Source: JAJFTV01 sp964426355
GTDB lineage: Bacteria; Chloroflexota; Anaerolineae; Anaerolineales; Anaerolineaceae
DNA length: 23,670 nucleotides
Reading direction: 5' to 3'
Assembly (NCBI GenBank): GCA_964426355.1
Contig: CAYRRA010000047.1
Span: 1-23,670 of the forward strand
A model generated the notes under the pieces. It saw only the letters and a program-made list of their open reading frames with translations. It was not told the DNA's origin and did not search any database. The translations under genes were made by a program, and so were the position numbers. Shown piece after piece: positions 14,726-22,619 of the stretch; position 1 is the stretch's first letter; each line of letters starts with the position of its first letter.

Positions 14726-15034
14726 TCAATCGCTTTCTGAGAAGTTCTTTCGTTTTTTAATTTTTCCCGCACGTCTGCGGATTTCAAACAGGTCATCATC
14801 CTCTTCATCATACCCATGATGGTAAGGATGAGACCTGTTGCTTTTTTGTTTCCAATTTTTCTCTGAACTATTGGGTTCAGCCCAGCCTATGTTCAATCTT
14901 TCAAGCGTTGGCGGCTGAATAGCAGTGAGGGTAAAAATTTCATGGCACATGGAACAACTGATAAATTGTCCCGGCGCCGGATCAGTTTTGATCCGGATCA
15001 GGTGCTTACAGTTTGGACATTCTAAATCCATCAT
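14726..15034 (-). CDS. small zinc-ribbon protein, unknown function
   Basis: A 102-residue protein. Residues 6-31 form a zinc ribbon, CPNC...CSMC (CPNCKHLIRIK and FISCSMCHEIFTL), similar in layout to MJ0042-type ribbons. The remaining two thirds are polar and charged: an acidic DEEDDD patch followed by a basic tail RRRAGKIKKRKN, probably unstructured. No catalytic domain is visible, so a nucleic-acid or protein binder is the cautious guess. Two tandem ATG codons (15034, 15031) exist. It lies 47 bases downstream of a small Cys-containing frame on the same strand and converges on trpS. Confidence 0.8.
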   Translation of the reverse strand: MMDLECPNCKHLIRIKTDPAPGQFISCSMCHEIFTLTAIQPPTLERLNIGWAEPNSSEKNWKQKSNRSHPYHHGYDEEDDDLFEIRRRAGKIKKRKNFSESD

Positions 15035-15081
15035 AGATGTTACATATCCTGGAATAGAAGGAAATTAGGGTGGAATATGAG

Positions 15082-15201
15082 TTATTTGAATGGGGGAAAC
15101 ATAAGATAGTCAGGGGGAAAAGCCTGGCAAATGGAGCAGTATTTTTTGTCTTGCCCCATCGCACAGAAAAAGAAAAACCGGTCATTCCGCGGCGTGTTCA
15201 T
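15082..15201 (-). CDS. possible 39-aa small protein with C..CxxC
   Basis: A 40-codon frame from ATG (15201) to TAA (15082) beginning MNTPRND, with four Phe, then FCAMGQDKK and YCSICQAFPPDY. It has three Cys, two as CxxC, and a compact aromatic core typical of small metal-binding proteins. An extended -10 box (TGTTATAAT) sits 17 bases upstream of the ATG and the zinc-ribbon gene follows on the same strand. There is no clear Shine-Dalgarno sequence. Coding is supported only by promoter position and composition. Confidence 0.45.
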   Translation of the reverse strand: MNTPRNDRFFFFCAMGQDKKYCSICQAFPPDYLMFPPFK

Positions 15202-15218
15202 GGCTTAGAACCAGCCTG

Positions 15219-15227
15219 ATTATAACA
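15219..15227 (-). promoter_or_regulatory. extended -10 promoter for the zinc-ribbon pair
   Basis: On the minus strand TG-T-TATAAT reads as an extended -10. A TTGAAT is 19 bases further upstream, a long but possible spacer. It would transcribe the 39-aa frame and then the zinc-ribbon gene. Confidence 0.5.
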
Positions 15228-15317
15228 TAATTGCCCTTCATATATTCAAAGAAGTGATGTTTTATGCTTATTTTTCGGATGAATTATCACAAAAAGGGTA
15301 AATATTGTATAGTGGGC

Positions 15318-15346
15318 TTGTATTTTTTTTCTAGTTTTTATAAAAT
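15318..15346 (+). promoter_or_regulatory. promoter of the octaheme cytochrome operon
   Basis: TTGTAT (15318-15323), 17-base T-rich spacer, TAAAAT (15341-15346). The start of transcription would be near 15353, about 33 bases before the gene. GTGAGG at 15375-15379 serves as ribosome site 6 bases before the ATG. The whole gap 15202-15385 is AT-rich and holds the two divergent promoters. Confidence 0.65.
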
Positions 15347-15385
15347 AACTTTAATCTGAATTTAATCTTACGGGTGAGGTAGTCA

Positions 15386-16660
15386 ATGGAAATGAAATCA
15401 AATGGCTCAAACCGTTTGTGGGGAAAGACTTTTGTCATTGCGTTGGTCGTTTTGGTCCTGGCGTTAAGCCTGGTGATTGTCTTCCTGGCTGTTGACCGCT
15501 CTATTCAAGAAGCTGGTCCTGAAAATATCAACGTGTTATCCGGAAGCAGCAATTCTTGCGTTCAATGCCATCAGACCTCCTCACCTGGCATCGTTGAACA
15601 GTTTGGTGTTAGCAGCATGGCTCGGGCAAATGTGAAGTGCGAAGATTGCCATGTGGTCGCAGTAGATTACCCCGGTGCAGTGGCGCATGAAGGCGCGTAT
15701 GTGCTGCAGACATCCAGCACAAAAATGTGTGAAAAATGCCATGCGGCTGAGGTGAAGCAGTTTGCTCAGAGCCGGCACAGCCTGCCTTCCTATGTAGCCT
15801 ACAACGGCACGGTGGGTATGACGGAAGAGCAGTTGATCGCTTACCAGTCCATCCCCGAAGGACAGTATGCCCCAGATAAAAGCCGCGCGCAATTGTATGA
15901 GTTGGAAGGGGAAGCCATCACTGAGTTTGCCTGCAAGACTTGCCACGACATTGGTAAACCCAGCCTGGACGCGTCAGCCGGTCAATGCCAGAAGTGCCAC
16001 ATGCGGCACGAATTCAGCCTGGAACAGGTGCGCAAACCAGAAACTTGTAATGCCTGTCATATTGGACCAGATCATCCGCAATGGGAGATTTATCAAGAAT
16101 CGCCGCATGGCATTGCCTATGCCACGATGGGACATAATTGGAACTGGGAAGCCGAATCAGGGACGCTGGATGTGATCGATTTTCCGGCTGCCACCTGCCA
16201 GCTTTGCCACATGAGCAGCTTCGGCGGAGCGAGCACAACGCATGACGTGGGTGAACGCCTGGCGTGGTACCTGTTTGCGCCCATCAGCGAGCGCCGACCT
16301 TCCTGGCAGGATAACCTGGCACGCATGCAGAGCGTCTGCCTGGAGTGTCATAACAGTACTTTCATTCAAACCTTTTACCAGAAGGCAGATGATGCCACGC
16401 TGGCAGTCAATGATTTTATCGAGGAAGCCAATTTGATCCGAGACGAATTGGATGCTGCCGGCTTGTTGACCGACGAGCCCTTTGATGAAATGTTTGATTA
16501 TGTCTATTATGAATCCTGGCATCATTGGGGCAGGACGGCGAAATTTGGCGTGTGGATGCAGGGTCCAGATTATACCCAGTGGCATGGCGCATACGAGGTG
16601 CTGCGTAGTCTGACCGAATTGGAAGAGATTGCTGCAGAGAAAATGGAAGCTGGAAAATAA
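15386..16660 (+). CDS. membrane-anchored octaheme cytochrome c, hydroxylamine-oxidoreductase (HAO) type
   Basis: A 424-residue protein with a membrane anchor or uncleaved signal at about residues 15-36 and the rest outside the membrane. Eight CxxCH haem sites lie at residues 58, 85, 115, 183, 201, 221, 271 and 318. CNACHIGPDHPQWEIYQESPHG and the C-terminal WHHWGRT...MQGPDYTQWHGAYEV are recognisable HAO-family blocks. Family members oxidise hydroxylamine or hydrazine, or reduce nitrite to ammonia. Tyr396 of GPDYTQWHG stands where the haem-crosslinking Tyr of Nitrosomonas HAO is expected; if the alignment holds, an oxidative role is more likely, but I cannot confirm it. It is shorter than soluble HAO (about 500-570 residues), mainly between haems. 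It is followed after two bases by a multi-pass membrane protein, its likely electron partner. Confidence 0.85.
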   Translation: MEMKSNGSNRLWGKTFVIALVVLVLALSLVIVFLAVDRSIQEAGPENINVLSGSSNSCVQCHQTSSPGIVEQFGVSSMARANVKCEDCHVVAVDYPGAVAHEGAYVLQTSSTKMCEKCHAAEVKQFAQSRHSLPSYVAYNGTVGMTEEQLIAYQSIPEGQYAPDKSRAQLYELEGEAITEFACKTCHDIGKPSLDASAGQCQKCHMRHEFSLEQVRKPETCNACHIGPDHPQWEIYQESPHGIAYATMGHNWNWEAESGTLDVIDFPAATCQLCHMSSFGGASTTHDVGERLAWYLFAPISERRPSWQDNLARMQSVCLECHNSTFIQTFYQKADDATLAVNDFIEEANLIRDELDAAGLLTDEPFDEMFDYVYYESWHHWGRTAKFGVWMQGPDYTQWHGAYEVLRSLTELEEIAAEKMEAGK

Positions 16661-16662
16661 GC

Positions 16663-17580
16663 ATGTATTACTTTGCTGAAATTCTTCCCTTTTTGCGCCG
16701 GATCAAAAAACTGCCCGTCACGCGTGACCAGTTATTTTTATTGATTGCTGCGATCAATGAATTGTTCATGGGGCTGGACACGTACATGGCGCATATCCTC
16801 AACGGCACTATTCGCTGGAATGAATGGATCCCGGTAATATTTGGAATAACATCCGGAATCTTGCTGCTGGCGGCAGGATTGCTTGCCCGGCGTCATCGTC
16901 AGGCTGCCAATATCATTGCCACAGTGGTGTTTTTTGCCAGCATCATTGTTGGCTTCCTGGGAACCTATTTTCATGTTTCGCGCGGGGTATTGCTGCCTCA
17001 AGGAAACATTTTTGAGCGCTTTCGCATCTCATTCTTGATTTGGGCTCCCCCGGCGGTTGCCCCGCTGGCTTTCGTCATGGTGGGAATCCTCGGCATCAGT
17101 GCTGCGTGGGTGGAAGACCCGGTCGGCAGCGGTAGGCTGCGGTTTTCCGCCAGAAGATTTCTGCAGATGCCGTTCAGTAAGACCCAGGCGTATTTTTGGT
17201 TGGTTTGTTTTGGCATCCTGATCACATTGGTCAGCGCGACACTGGATCATGCGCGCACGGGCTTTGTAAACCCCTGGCTCTGGCTTCCGTTTTTTGTTCC
17301 CGTTTTTGCTGCTGTGGTTTCCTTTGTGATTGGTCTGAAACAAAAACCAGATTTGGGCGAGGTGTGGACATTTTTCATCGCCATGATACTGATGGGTGTG
17401 GTGGGTGCGATTGGGTTTTTCCTGCATCTGAATGAGAATATCACGCCATCGAATTGGATGGTGCTGGAACGCTATTTACGCGGCGCGCCTTTTTTGGCAC
17501 CCTTGCTGTATGCCAACATGGCAGCGATGGGTTTGATGGTCCTTTTGGATCCTGATGAAGGATTTTCACAACAGAAATGA
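16663..17580 (+). CDS. 8-helix membrane protein, partner of the octaheme cytochrome
   Basis: I do not recognise this 305-residue protein. It has about eight hydrophobic helices (roughly 24-42, 55-75, 83-104, 123-148, 176-195, 204-225, 234-256, 276-296). Histidines 44, 104, 196 and 255 fall at the ends of helices 1, 3, 5 and 7 in similar contexts (GLDTYMAHIL, LGTYFHVSRG, SATLDHARTG, IGFFLHLNEN). This regularity suggests an internal repeat and possible haem b or quinone binding. There is no CxxCH, Fe-S motif or nucleotide site. The ATG comes two bases after the cytochrome stop, so the two are translationally coupled. A quinone-linked electron exchange with the octaheme protein is inferred from context only. 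It does not look like NrfD, NapC or cytochrome b561 by motif. Confidence 0.8.
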   Translation: MYYFAEILPFLRRIKKLPVTRDQLFLLIAAINELFMGLDTYMAHILNGTIRWNEWIPVIFGITSGILLLAAGLLARRHRQAANIIATVVFFASIIVGFLGTYFHVSRGVLLPQGNIFERFRISFLIWAPPAVAPLAFVMVGILGISAAWVEDPVGSGRLRFSARRFLQMPFSKTQAYFWLVCFGILITLVSATLDHARTGFVNPWLWLPFFVPVFAAVVSFVIGLKQKPDLGEVWTFFIAMILMGVVGAIGFFLHLNENITPSNWMVLERYLRGAPFLAPLLYANMAAMGLMVLLDPDEGFSQQK

Positions 17581-17644
17581 AGTGCCCTGGTCAAAACGCG
17601 GCGGTATTGGAAAAATCCTTCATTCATTCAGCTTGAATACAGGT

Positions 17645-17682
17645 AACCTGACTACAGAGATGTTTGGTCTTGTGGTCAGGTT
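17645..17682 (+). terminator. possible terminator after the redox pair
   Basis: AACCTGACTACAG pairs with TTGTGGTCAGGTT over 13 positions including two G-U pairs, with a 12-base loop. The following stretch TGGTTTGT is only moderately T-rich, so termination may be weak or the hairpin may protect mRNA ends. Confidence 0.5.
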
Positions 17683-17749
17683 TGGTTTGTAAGGTGACTG
17701 CACGGTTCTTGAAGGAAAAGATACCCAATAACAGGTAGATGCCCTACAG

Positions 17750-17755
17750 TATAAT
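17750..17755 (+). promoter_or_regulatory. -10 box of the S9 peptidase gene
   Basis: Consensus TATAAT 44 bases before the ATG, without a clear -35. A strong AGGAGG ribosome site stands 7 bases before the ATG at 17800. Confidence 0.4.
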
Positions 17756-17799
17756 CATCCTATCCCATTCAACCATGTAAAAACCCAGGAGGAATATCA

Positions 17800-20094
17800 A
17801 TGGCAAAAAAGCGCATCAGTCGATTAAGTTGGGAGGATTATGCTCGTGCAGAGGCGTATTTGCCCTGGAATGTTAAAAAACGTATCTTCAATGCCGAGGT
17901 CATACCCCATTACACCGGTAAAGCGGACGAAAAGGTAGAAACGTTCTGGTATCTCAACAAGGGTAGACAGGGAAAAGAATTCAAGTTCGTCGACCCCCAT
18001 GAGAACCTGCAAAGGCTTGCTTTCGATCCTGTGCGGCTGGCATCTAACCTGTCTCAAGCCAGCGGTATGTCCTTTACGCATGACGCATTGCCCTTTGATG
18101 TCTTCGAGTGGCTGGAGGATGGCGCGAAAATTCGTTTTAAAGTGCAAGAGGATACCTGGGAATGTGAGCTAAACACATACACCTGCACAAAGGTGGAAGT
18201 GCCGGAGAAGAAGAAAGCCGGTGAATTGCTTTCGCCTGACGAGAAATGGGCTGCGTTCCGTAAGGATTTTAACATCTGGGTGCGCAATTTGGAGAGCGGG
18301 GAAGAAATTCAACTTACCCAAGATGGTGAAGAGTATTTCGACTACGGCAGTTCCCCGGAGAGCAACACCCAGGCTGTTACCATTCGCCTGATGAAGATTG
18401 ATTTACCGCCAATGGCGGTATGGTCAAAGGATTCCAGCAAGCTGGTCACGCAGCGGCTGGACCAACGCCAGGTGAAGGACCTGCATCTGTTACAATCCTG
18501 CCCGGATGAGGGGCAGCGCCCTGTGCTGCACACCTATAAATATGCCATGGTCGGCGATGAACACCTGCCGCAGGAGGAAATTGTCATCCTGGACGTTGAG
18601 AGCAGGCGGGTCATCACGGCGGATTGCGGGGCTGGAAATTGCGGCTTTTTGGGTTCGGTGGAGTCAAAGAATGTCTGGTGGAGTGAAGATGGGCTGGTGG
18701 TTTACCTCATCCGTGTTTCGCGCGACCATAAAACCATCCGCCTGTACCGCATCGATGCACAGAGCGGTGCAAGCAAGCTGCTCCTTGAAGAACATGGACA
18801 AACCTACGTCGAGACCACTCCGGTGTTAGGAACGCAGCCAAACGTGTGCATCATTGGTGGGGGAAGCCAAATCATTTGGGCGTCCGAGCGCGACGGCTGG
18901 TTTAATCTTTACCGTTATGATGCTGCCAGCGGAGAGCTTCTGAACCCCATCACCAGCGGACCTTTCCTGGTCTGGGAGATCAAGCATGTGGATGAGGAAA
19001 ACGGCTGGCTGTACTTCATGGCAGGCTGTCATGAACCGCAGCGCGACCCGTATTACCGGCATCTGTACCGCGTTCAACTGGACGGCAGCCGTTTGCAATT
19101 GCTTACCCCGGAGGATGCCGATCACAACGTGACGTTTTCTCCCGGGGGCAAGTATTTTGTCGATACCTTTTCACGCATCGACCAGCCGCCGGTCAGCGTG
19201 CTGTGCACAGCCGACGGCAGCCACGTGCGCATATTGGAGAGCGCGGACATCAGCCTGCTGGAGCAAATGGGTTGGCGTGCACCAGAGCCGTTCTCTGTGA
19301 AGGCGCGCGATGACGTGACCGACATCTATGGTGCAATTTTCCGCCCCTCGGATTTTGACCCCGACCGATCCTACCCGGTGATCGATGCGATTTACCCAGG
19401 ACCGCAGCATATCCGCACACCAAAAACCTTCGAGCCCGACCAGGCGCAGTGCCTGGCGGAGCTGGGCTTCATTGTGGTGACCATTGATGGTCTGGGCAAT
19501 ATGGCGCGCTCAAAAGCCAACCATGATGTCTCTTATAGAAAATTCACCGAAGCTGGCGGTCTGGAGGATCACATCAAGGGGTTGCGTCAGCTTGCTGAGC
19601 GCTACCCTTACATGGATTTGACGCGCGTGGGTATTTTTGGGCATTCCGGCGGCGGGTTCGCTTCTACCAAAGCCATTTTCACCTATCCCGAATTCTACAA
19701 AGTTGCGGTTTCTTCAGCCGGTAATCACGACCAGCGCGGCTATTTAGCTGGATGGGGGGAACTATACAACGGTTTGCAGGACGGCGATAATTTCCTGGCG
19801 CAGGCAAACCCCAACCTGGCTGGTGGGTTAAAGGGTAAACTCTTGCTGGTTGCCGGTGACATGGACGACAATGTGCACATGGCGATGACCATGCAGGTGA
19901 TCGATGCGTTGATTAAAGCCGATAAGGATTTTGATATGCTGATTCTGCCCAACCGTAACCATGCTTTCAGCCGGGATGCGTATTTTATCCGTAAACTGTG
20001 GGATTATTTTGTCACGCATCTGTTAGAGGTACAGCCACCCCAGGGGTATGCAATCAACCCGAAGGATGTTCCGCCGGTGGAACTGCGTTTTTAA
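17800..20094 (+). CDS. S9 prolyl-oligopeptidase family serine peptidase (DPP-IV-like)
   Basis: A 764-residue protein with no signal peptide, so probably cytosolic. Residues about 60-500 form a beta-propeller with repeated blade motifs (LSPDEKWAAFRKD, WSKDSSKLV, WWSEDGLVVYLIRV, FSPGGKYFVDTFS). Residues about 510-764 are an alpha/beta-hydrolase. The triad is Ser616 in IFGHSGGGFAS, Asp690 in GDMDDNVHMA and His721 in NRNHAFS. DPP-IV-like enzymes cut dipeptides, often after Pro, from short peptides. The nucleophile motif is GHSGGG rather than the GWSYGG of DPP-IV, which puts it in an S9 branch with less certain specificity. Strong AGGAGG ribosome site; a strong terminator follows. Confidence 0.9.
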   Translation: MAKKRISRLSWEDYARAEAYLPWNVKKRIFNAEVIPHYTGKADEKVETFWYLNKGRQGKEFKFVDPHENLQRLAFDPVRLASNLSQASGMSFTHDALPFDVFEWLEDGAKIRFKVQEDTWECELNTYTCTKVEVPEKKKAGELLSPDEKWAAFRKDFNIWVRNLESGEEIQLTQDGEEYFDYGSSPESNTQAVTIRLMKIDLPPMAVWSKDSSKLVTQRLDQRQVKDLHLLQSCPDEGQRPVLHTYKYAMVGDEHLPQEEIVILDVESRRVITADCGAGNCGFLGSVESKNVWWSEDGLVVYLIRVSRDHKTIRLYRIDAQSGASKLLLEEHGQTYVETTPVLGTQPNVCIIGGGSQIIWASERDGWFNLYRYDAASGELLNPITSGPFLVWEIKHVDEENGWLYFMAGCHEPQRDPYYRHLYRVQLDGSRLQLLTPEDADHNVTFSPGGKYFVDTFSRIDQPPVSVLCTADGSHVRILESADISLLEQMGWRAPEPFSVKARDDVTDIYGAIFRPSDFDPDRSYPVIDAIYPGPQHIRTPKTFEPDQAQCLAELGFIVVTIDGLGNMARSKANHDVSYRKFTEAGGLEDHIKGLRQLAERYPYMDLTRVGIFGHSGGGFASTKAIFTYPEFYKVAVSSAGNHDQRGYLAGWGELYNGLQDGDNFLAQANPNLAGGLKGKLLLVAGDMDDNVHMAMTMQVIDALIKADKDFDMLILPNRNHAFSRDAYFIRKLWDYFVTHLLEVQPPQGYAINPKDVPPVELRF

Positions 20095-20140
20095 CGAGAG
20101 GGTACAGGTTTTTCATAATTACAACGAGCAGGAATATAAC

Positions 20141-20181
20141 GGAGCAGGATGGTTTTTGTCATCACATCCTGCTCCTTTTTT
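20141..20181 (+). terminator. intrinsic terminator after the S9 peptidase gene
   Basis: Perfect 11-bp stem GGAGCAGGATG/CATCCTGCTCC (20141-20151 with 20165-20175), followed by six T. On the minus strand no T run follows, so it stops plus-strand transcripts only. Confidence 0.9.
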
Positions 20182-20215
20182 CTGAACGAGGACTCTGTTT
20201 TGCGTGGTTGCTCAA

Positions 20216-21394
20216 TCAGCCCAAATCAGTACGCAACATAGCTGCCAGGAGGGCGGCTCTTTCCGGCAGCGAGGAAAGCACCACGTGTTCGTGCAAGGCA
20301 TGTGCACCGCCGCCAACCGCTCCCATTCCGTCCAGCGTGGGGATTCCCAACGCGGCGGTAAAGTTCCCATCTGAAGCGCCACCGGTACTGGCTTCTCCCA
20401 GTTCAATCTCTATCCCGGCAGCAATCTCTCTTGCTCGAGCGAACAGGGCGGCAGTCTGTGCGGTGCGTATCATCGGCGGGCGGTTGATGCCACCGGTAAC
20501 CTCCAACTGGGCTTTGAGGTTGTGGGCTTGCAGGGCTTTCATTTTTGCTTCGATTTTGGGTCCTTCTTCCATTTTGGTAATGCGTACATCTACATTTGCC
20601 CAGGCTTCGGCAGGTACCACGTTACTGCGCGTCCCTCCGCCTACCTCGCCAACGTTTAGCGTGGTGCCGGTTTCATAATCCGTAAAGGATTGGATGGTTA
20701 AAATCTGGTACGCCAGTTCTTCGATCGCGTTAACTCCGTTTGCGTGACTGGCGCCGGCATGAGCCGCCAGTCCGGTTACCTTGATACAGAATTCCCCCAC
20801 ACCTTTGCGCTGGGTCTTGTAGTGACCGGGCGGTTCTGCGGGTTCGAGCACAAACACGGCTTCATGTGTTCGCGCTTCATTTTCAATAATATCGCGCGAT
20901 GTACGGCTGCCAATTTCTTCGTCGGAGTTGAGCAGTAATGAGATGCGTTTTTCTGGCATCAAGCCCAGCTCGCGAAGAGCCCGTATTGCCCACATGGCAA
21001 TCACGATCCCACTTTTCATATCATCTGTACCCGGTCCGTACAGCTTACCCTCTTCCGTTCGCAGCGGACGGGCTGCCAGCGTGCCCACATCCCAGACGGT
21101 ATCCATGTGGCAGAGCATGAGAACCCCTCCACTTCCTTCGCCCCAGCGGGCAATTACGTGGTTGCCTGCTTCGCTTTGACGCAGGATTTCAGCCTGAGCG
21201 CCTAGCCTGCCCAACTCCCCGAACAGGAACGTGCTCAAGATATCGAGCGAGAGTTTGTGGCTGCTGGGGGATTCGAGTTCTACCAATTTGACCAGTGATG
21301 CGGTCATCTCTTCTTGATGGGCGCGTAAATATGCCAGTATTTTTCGATGAATGGTTTGATGTAAAGCAGGGTTTTCTGTAAGTTGTTTGTTCAT
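20216..21394 (-). CDS. M20 family metallopeptidase, carboxypeptidase G2-like
   Basis: A 392-residue di-zinc exopeptidase. Zinc and catalytic residues are His96 and Asp98 (LCHMDTVWD), Asp125 (GPGTDDMKSG), Glu159-Glu160 (LLNSDEEIGS), Glu184 (FVLEPAEP) and His365 (GGGAHALHEH). The lid domain with GLAAHAGASHANGVNAIEEL is the dimerisation part. GTRSNVVPAEAWANVDVR is typical of the glutamate carboxypeptidase / CPG2 branch, which removes C-terminal Glu or related residues; the substrate is not determined here. No signal peptide. The ATG at 21394 is preferred as a TATAAT lies 7 bases upstream with no Shine-Dalgarno, suggesting a leaderless mRNA; ATG 21403 and GTG 21427 are in frame. It converges on the S9 gene and is divergent from the M55 gene. 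Confidence 0.9.
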   Translation of the reverse strand: MNKQLTENPALHQTIHRKILAYLRAHQEEMTASLVKLVELESPSSHKLSLDILSTFLFGELGRLGAQAEILRQSEAGNHVIARWGEGSGGVLMLCHMDTVWDVGTLAARPLRTEEGKLYGPGTDDMKSGIVIAMWAIRALRELGLMPEKRISLLLNSDEEIGSRTSRDIIENEARTHEAVFVLEPAEPPGHYKTQRKGVGEFCIKVTGLAAHAGASHANGVNAIEELAYQILTIQSFTDYETGTTLNVGEVGGGTRSNVVPAEAWANVDVRITKMEEGPKIEAKMKALQAHNLKAQLEVTGGINRPPMIRTAQTAALFARAREIAAGIEIELGEASTGGASDGNFTAALGIPTLDGMGAVGGGAHALHEHVVLSSLPERAALLAAMLRTDLG

Positions 21395-21401
21395 AGCTTT
21401 C

Positions 21402-21407
21402 ATTATA
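21402..21407 (-). promoter_or_regulatory. -10 box of the M20 gene, leaderless geometry
   Basis: TATAAT on the minus strand followed by seven bases and ATG (21394). The -35 is not clear. If used, translation starts at or near the 5' end of the mRNA. Confidence 0.4.
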
Positions 21408-21560
21408 CATAAATTCCCGCCGGGCACCGATTGGATTATACTTAGTGGTTGGATGGGTTATGATGAACGCAGCTCGATCCATCACCGACAGTTATGATTG
21501 AACCCGGCGGCAATGTTTTTGCACGCGGGAGCAAAGAAACTTTCTGATAAGGAGAGAACA

Positions 21561-22394
21561 ATGAAAATATTGATTGCTGATGATATGGAAGGGATCAGCG
21601 GGGTGGTTGATTGGGGGCATGTCGACTCGCGCAACAGTGAGTACCAGCGTTTTCGGCAAATCATGACCGCCGAAGTGAACGCCGCAATCAAAGGTGCTTT
21701 TGAAGGTGGAGCGGATGAGGTGGTGCTTTCCGATGGGCACGGTGGCGCAAAAAACGTCATGCTTGAAGACCTCGACCCGCGCGTCAGCCTGAACAGCGGC
21801 TCGCCGTCGGTGTACAACATGATGCAGGGGGTTGATCAGGGTGTGGATGGTTTGATATTTGTTGGGTATCATGCCCGCTACGGCACATACCAGGGCGTGC
21901 TGGCGCATACCTGGTCTTTGGGCGTGGTCAACTGCTGGCTCAACGACCGCGTGGTGGGCGAAATCGGTTTGAACGCCTCGCTCGCCGGGCATTTTGGAGT
22001 GCCTTTGTTGATGATCTCGAGCGATCAGGCTGGCTGCAATGAAGCTAAAGAACTGGTGCCCGGTGTGGAGACCGTCGCGGTCAAAAAAGGCAGCAGTACC
22101 TTCGCTGCGGAATGCCTGCCGCCTTCTGTAACCCATAAGATGATTCGGGAAACCGCAGAGCGCGCGGTGAAGAATTTGAAAAAAGGGAACGCGCCAAACC
22201 CGCTCGCAACAGCCACACCGGTGGTGGTGAAAGTGGAGTTTAACAACGCATTGCAGGCTGATCGCGCTTCGGTTGCGCCGGGGACGGTTCGCGTCGATGG
22301 ACGAACGGTGCAATGGCAGGTGGCTGATATGGTTGCAGCATACGGTGCATTTCGCACGCTGGTTGGTCTTGCAGGACCCATTTTTGGTTTTTGA
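21561..22394 (+). CDS. dppA: M55 D-aminopeptidase (DppA family)
   Basis: A 277-residue zinc peptidase that removes N-terminal D-amino acids, known in Bacillus DppA for D-Ala peptides that may come from cell-wall turnover. Zinc ligands fit the family: Asp8 and Glu10 in ADDMEGISGV, His in LSDGHGGAKN, His in FVGYHARYGT and Glu in VVGEIGLNA. ISSDQAGCNEA and VAVKKG follow as in DppA. Start chosen at 21561: GGAG is 6 bases upstream; the longer frame from 21498 begins in non-homologous sequence. Cytosolic. Flanked by two other peptidase genes and a regulator, it suggests a peptide-salvage neighbourhood. A strong terminator lies 19 bases after the stop. Confidence 0.92.
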   Translation: MKILIADDMEGISGVVDWGHVDSRNSEYQRFRQIMTAEVNAAIKGAFEGGADEVVLSDGHGGAKNVMLEDLDPRVSLNSGSPSVYNMMQGVDQGVDGLIFVGYHARYGTYQGVLAHTWSLGVVNCWLNDRVVGEIGLNASLAGHFGVPLLMISSDQAGCNEAKELVPGVETVAVKKGSSTFAAECLPPSVTHKMIRETAERAVKNLKKGNAPNPLATATPVVVKVEFNNALQADRASVAPGTVRVDGRTVQWQVADMVAAYGAFRTLVGLAGPIFGF

Positions 22395-22413
22395 TTTGGT
22401 GTATGCAAACAGT

Positions 22414-22449
22414 AAACCCTCGGCAGGTTTGAACTGCCGAGGGTTTTTT
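22414..22449 (+). terminator. intrinsic terminator after dppA
   Basis: Perfect 10-bp GC-rich stem CCCTCGGCAG/CTGCCGAGGG with a 7-base loop, extended by AAA/TTT and followed by TTTTTTATTT. AAA on the other side gives some bidirectional character, but the M20 gene is divergent. Confidence 0.95.
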
Positions 22450-22506
22450 ATTTCGTTGGGTCAGCAGGAAAAATAACCATTAGAAGTACTATATTGTTTT
22501 AATCAA

Positions 22507-22515
22507 TGCTATAAT
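22507..22515 (+). promoter_or_regulatory. extended -10 promoter of the GntR gene
   Basis: TGCTATAAT (TG-n-TATAAT) inside an AT-rich stretch, giving a leader of about 100 bases before the ATG at 22620. No good -35 at 17 bases. No clear GntR/HutC palindrome could be fixed by eye. Confidence 0.55.
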
Positions 22516-22619
22516 ATTTTCAGTGCAAAGGATAGGTACGAAAAAATCTTGTGGTGGCAATTCTGATGTTCGCCTGAACCAACCAGGCATTCATCCAGAA
22601 GAAATGGTAAAAGGGATCT

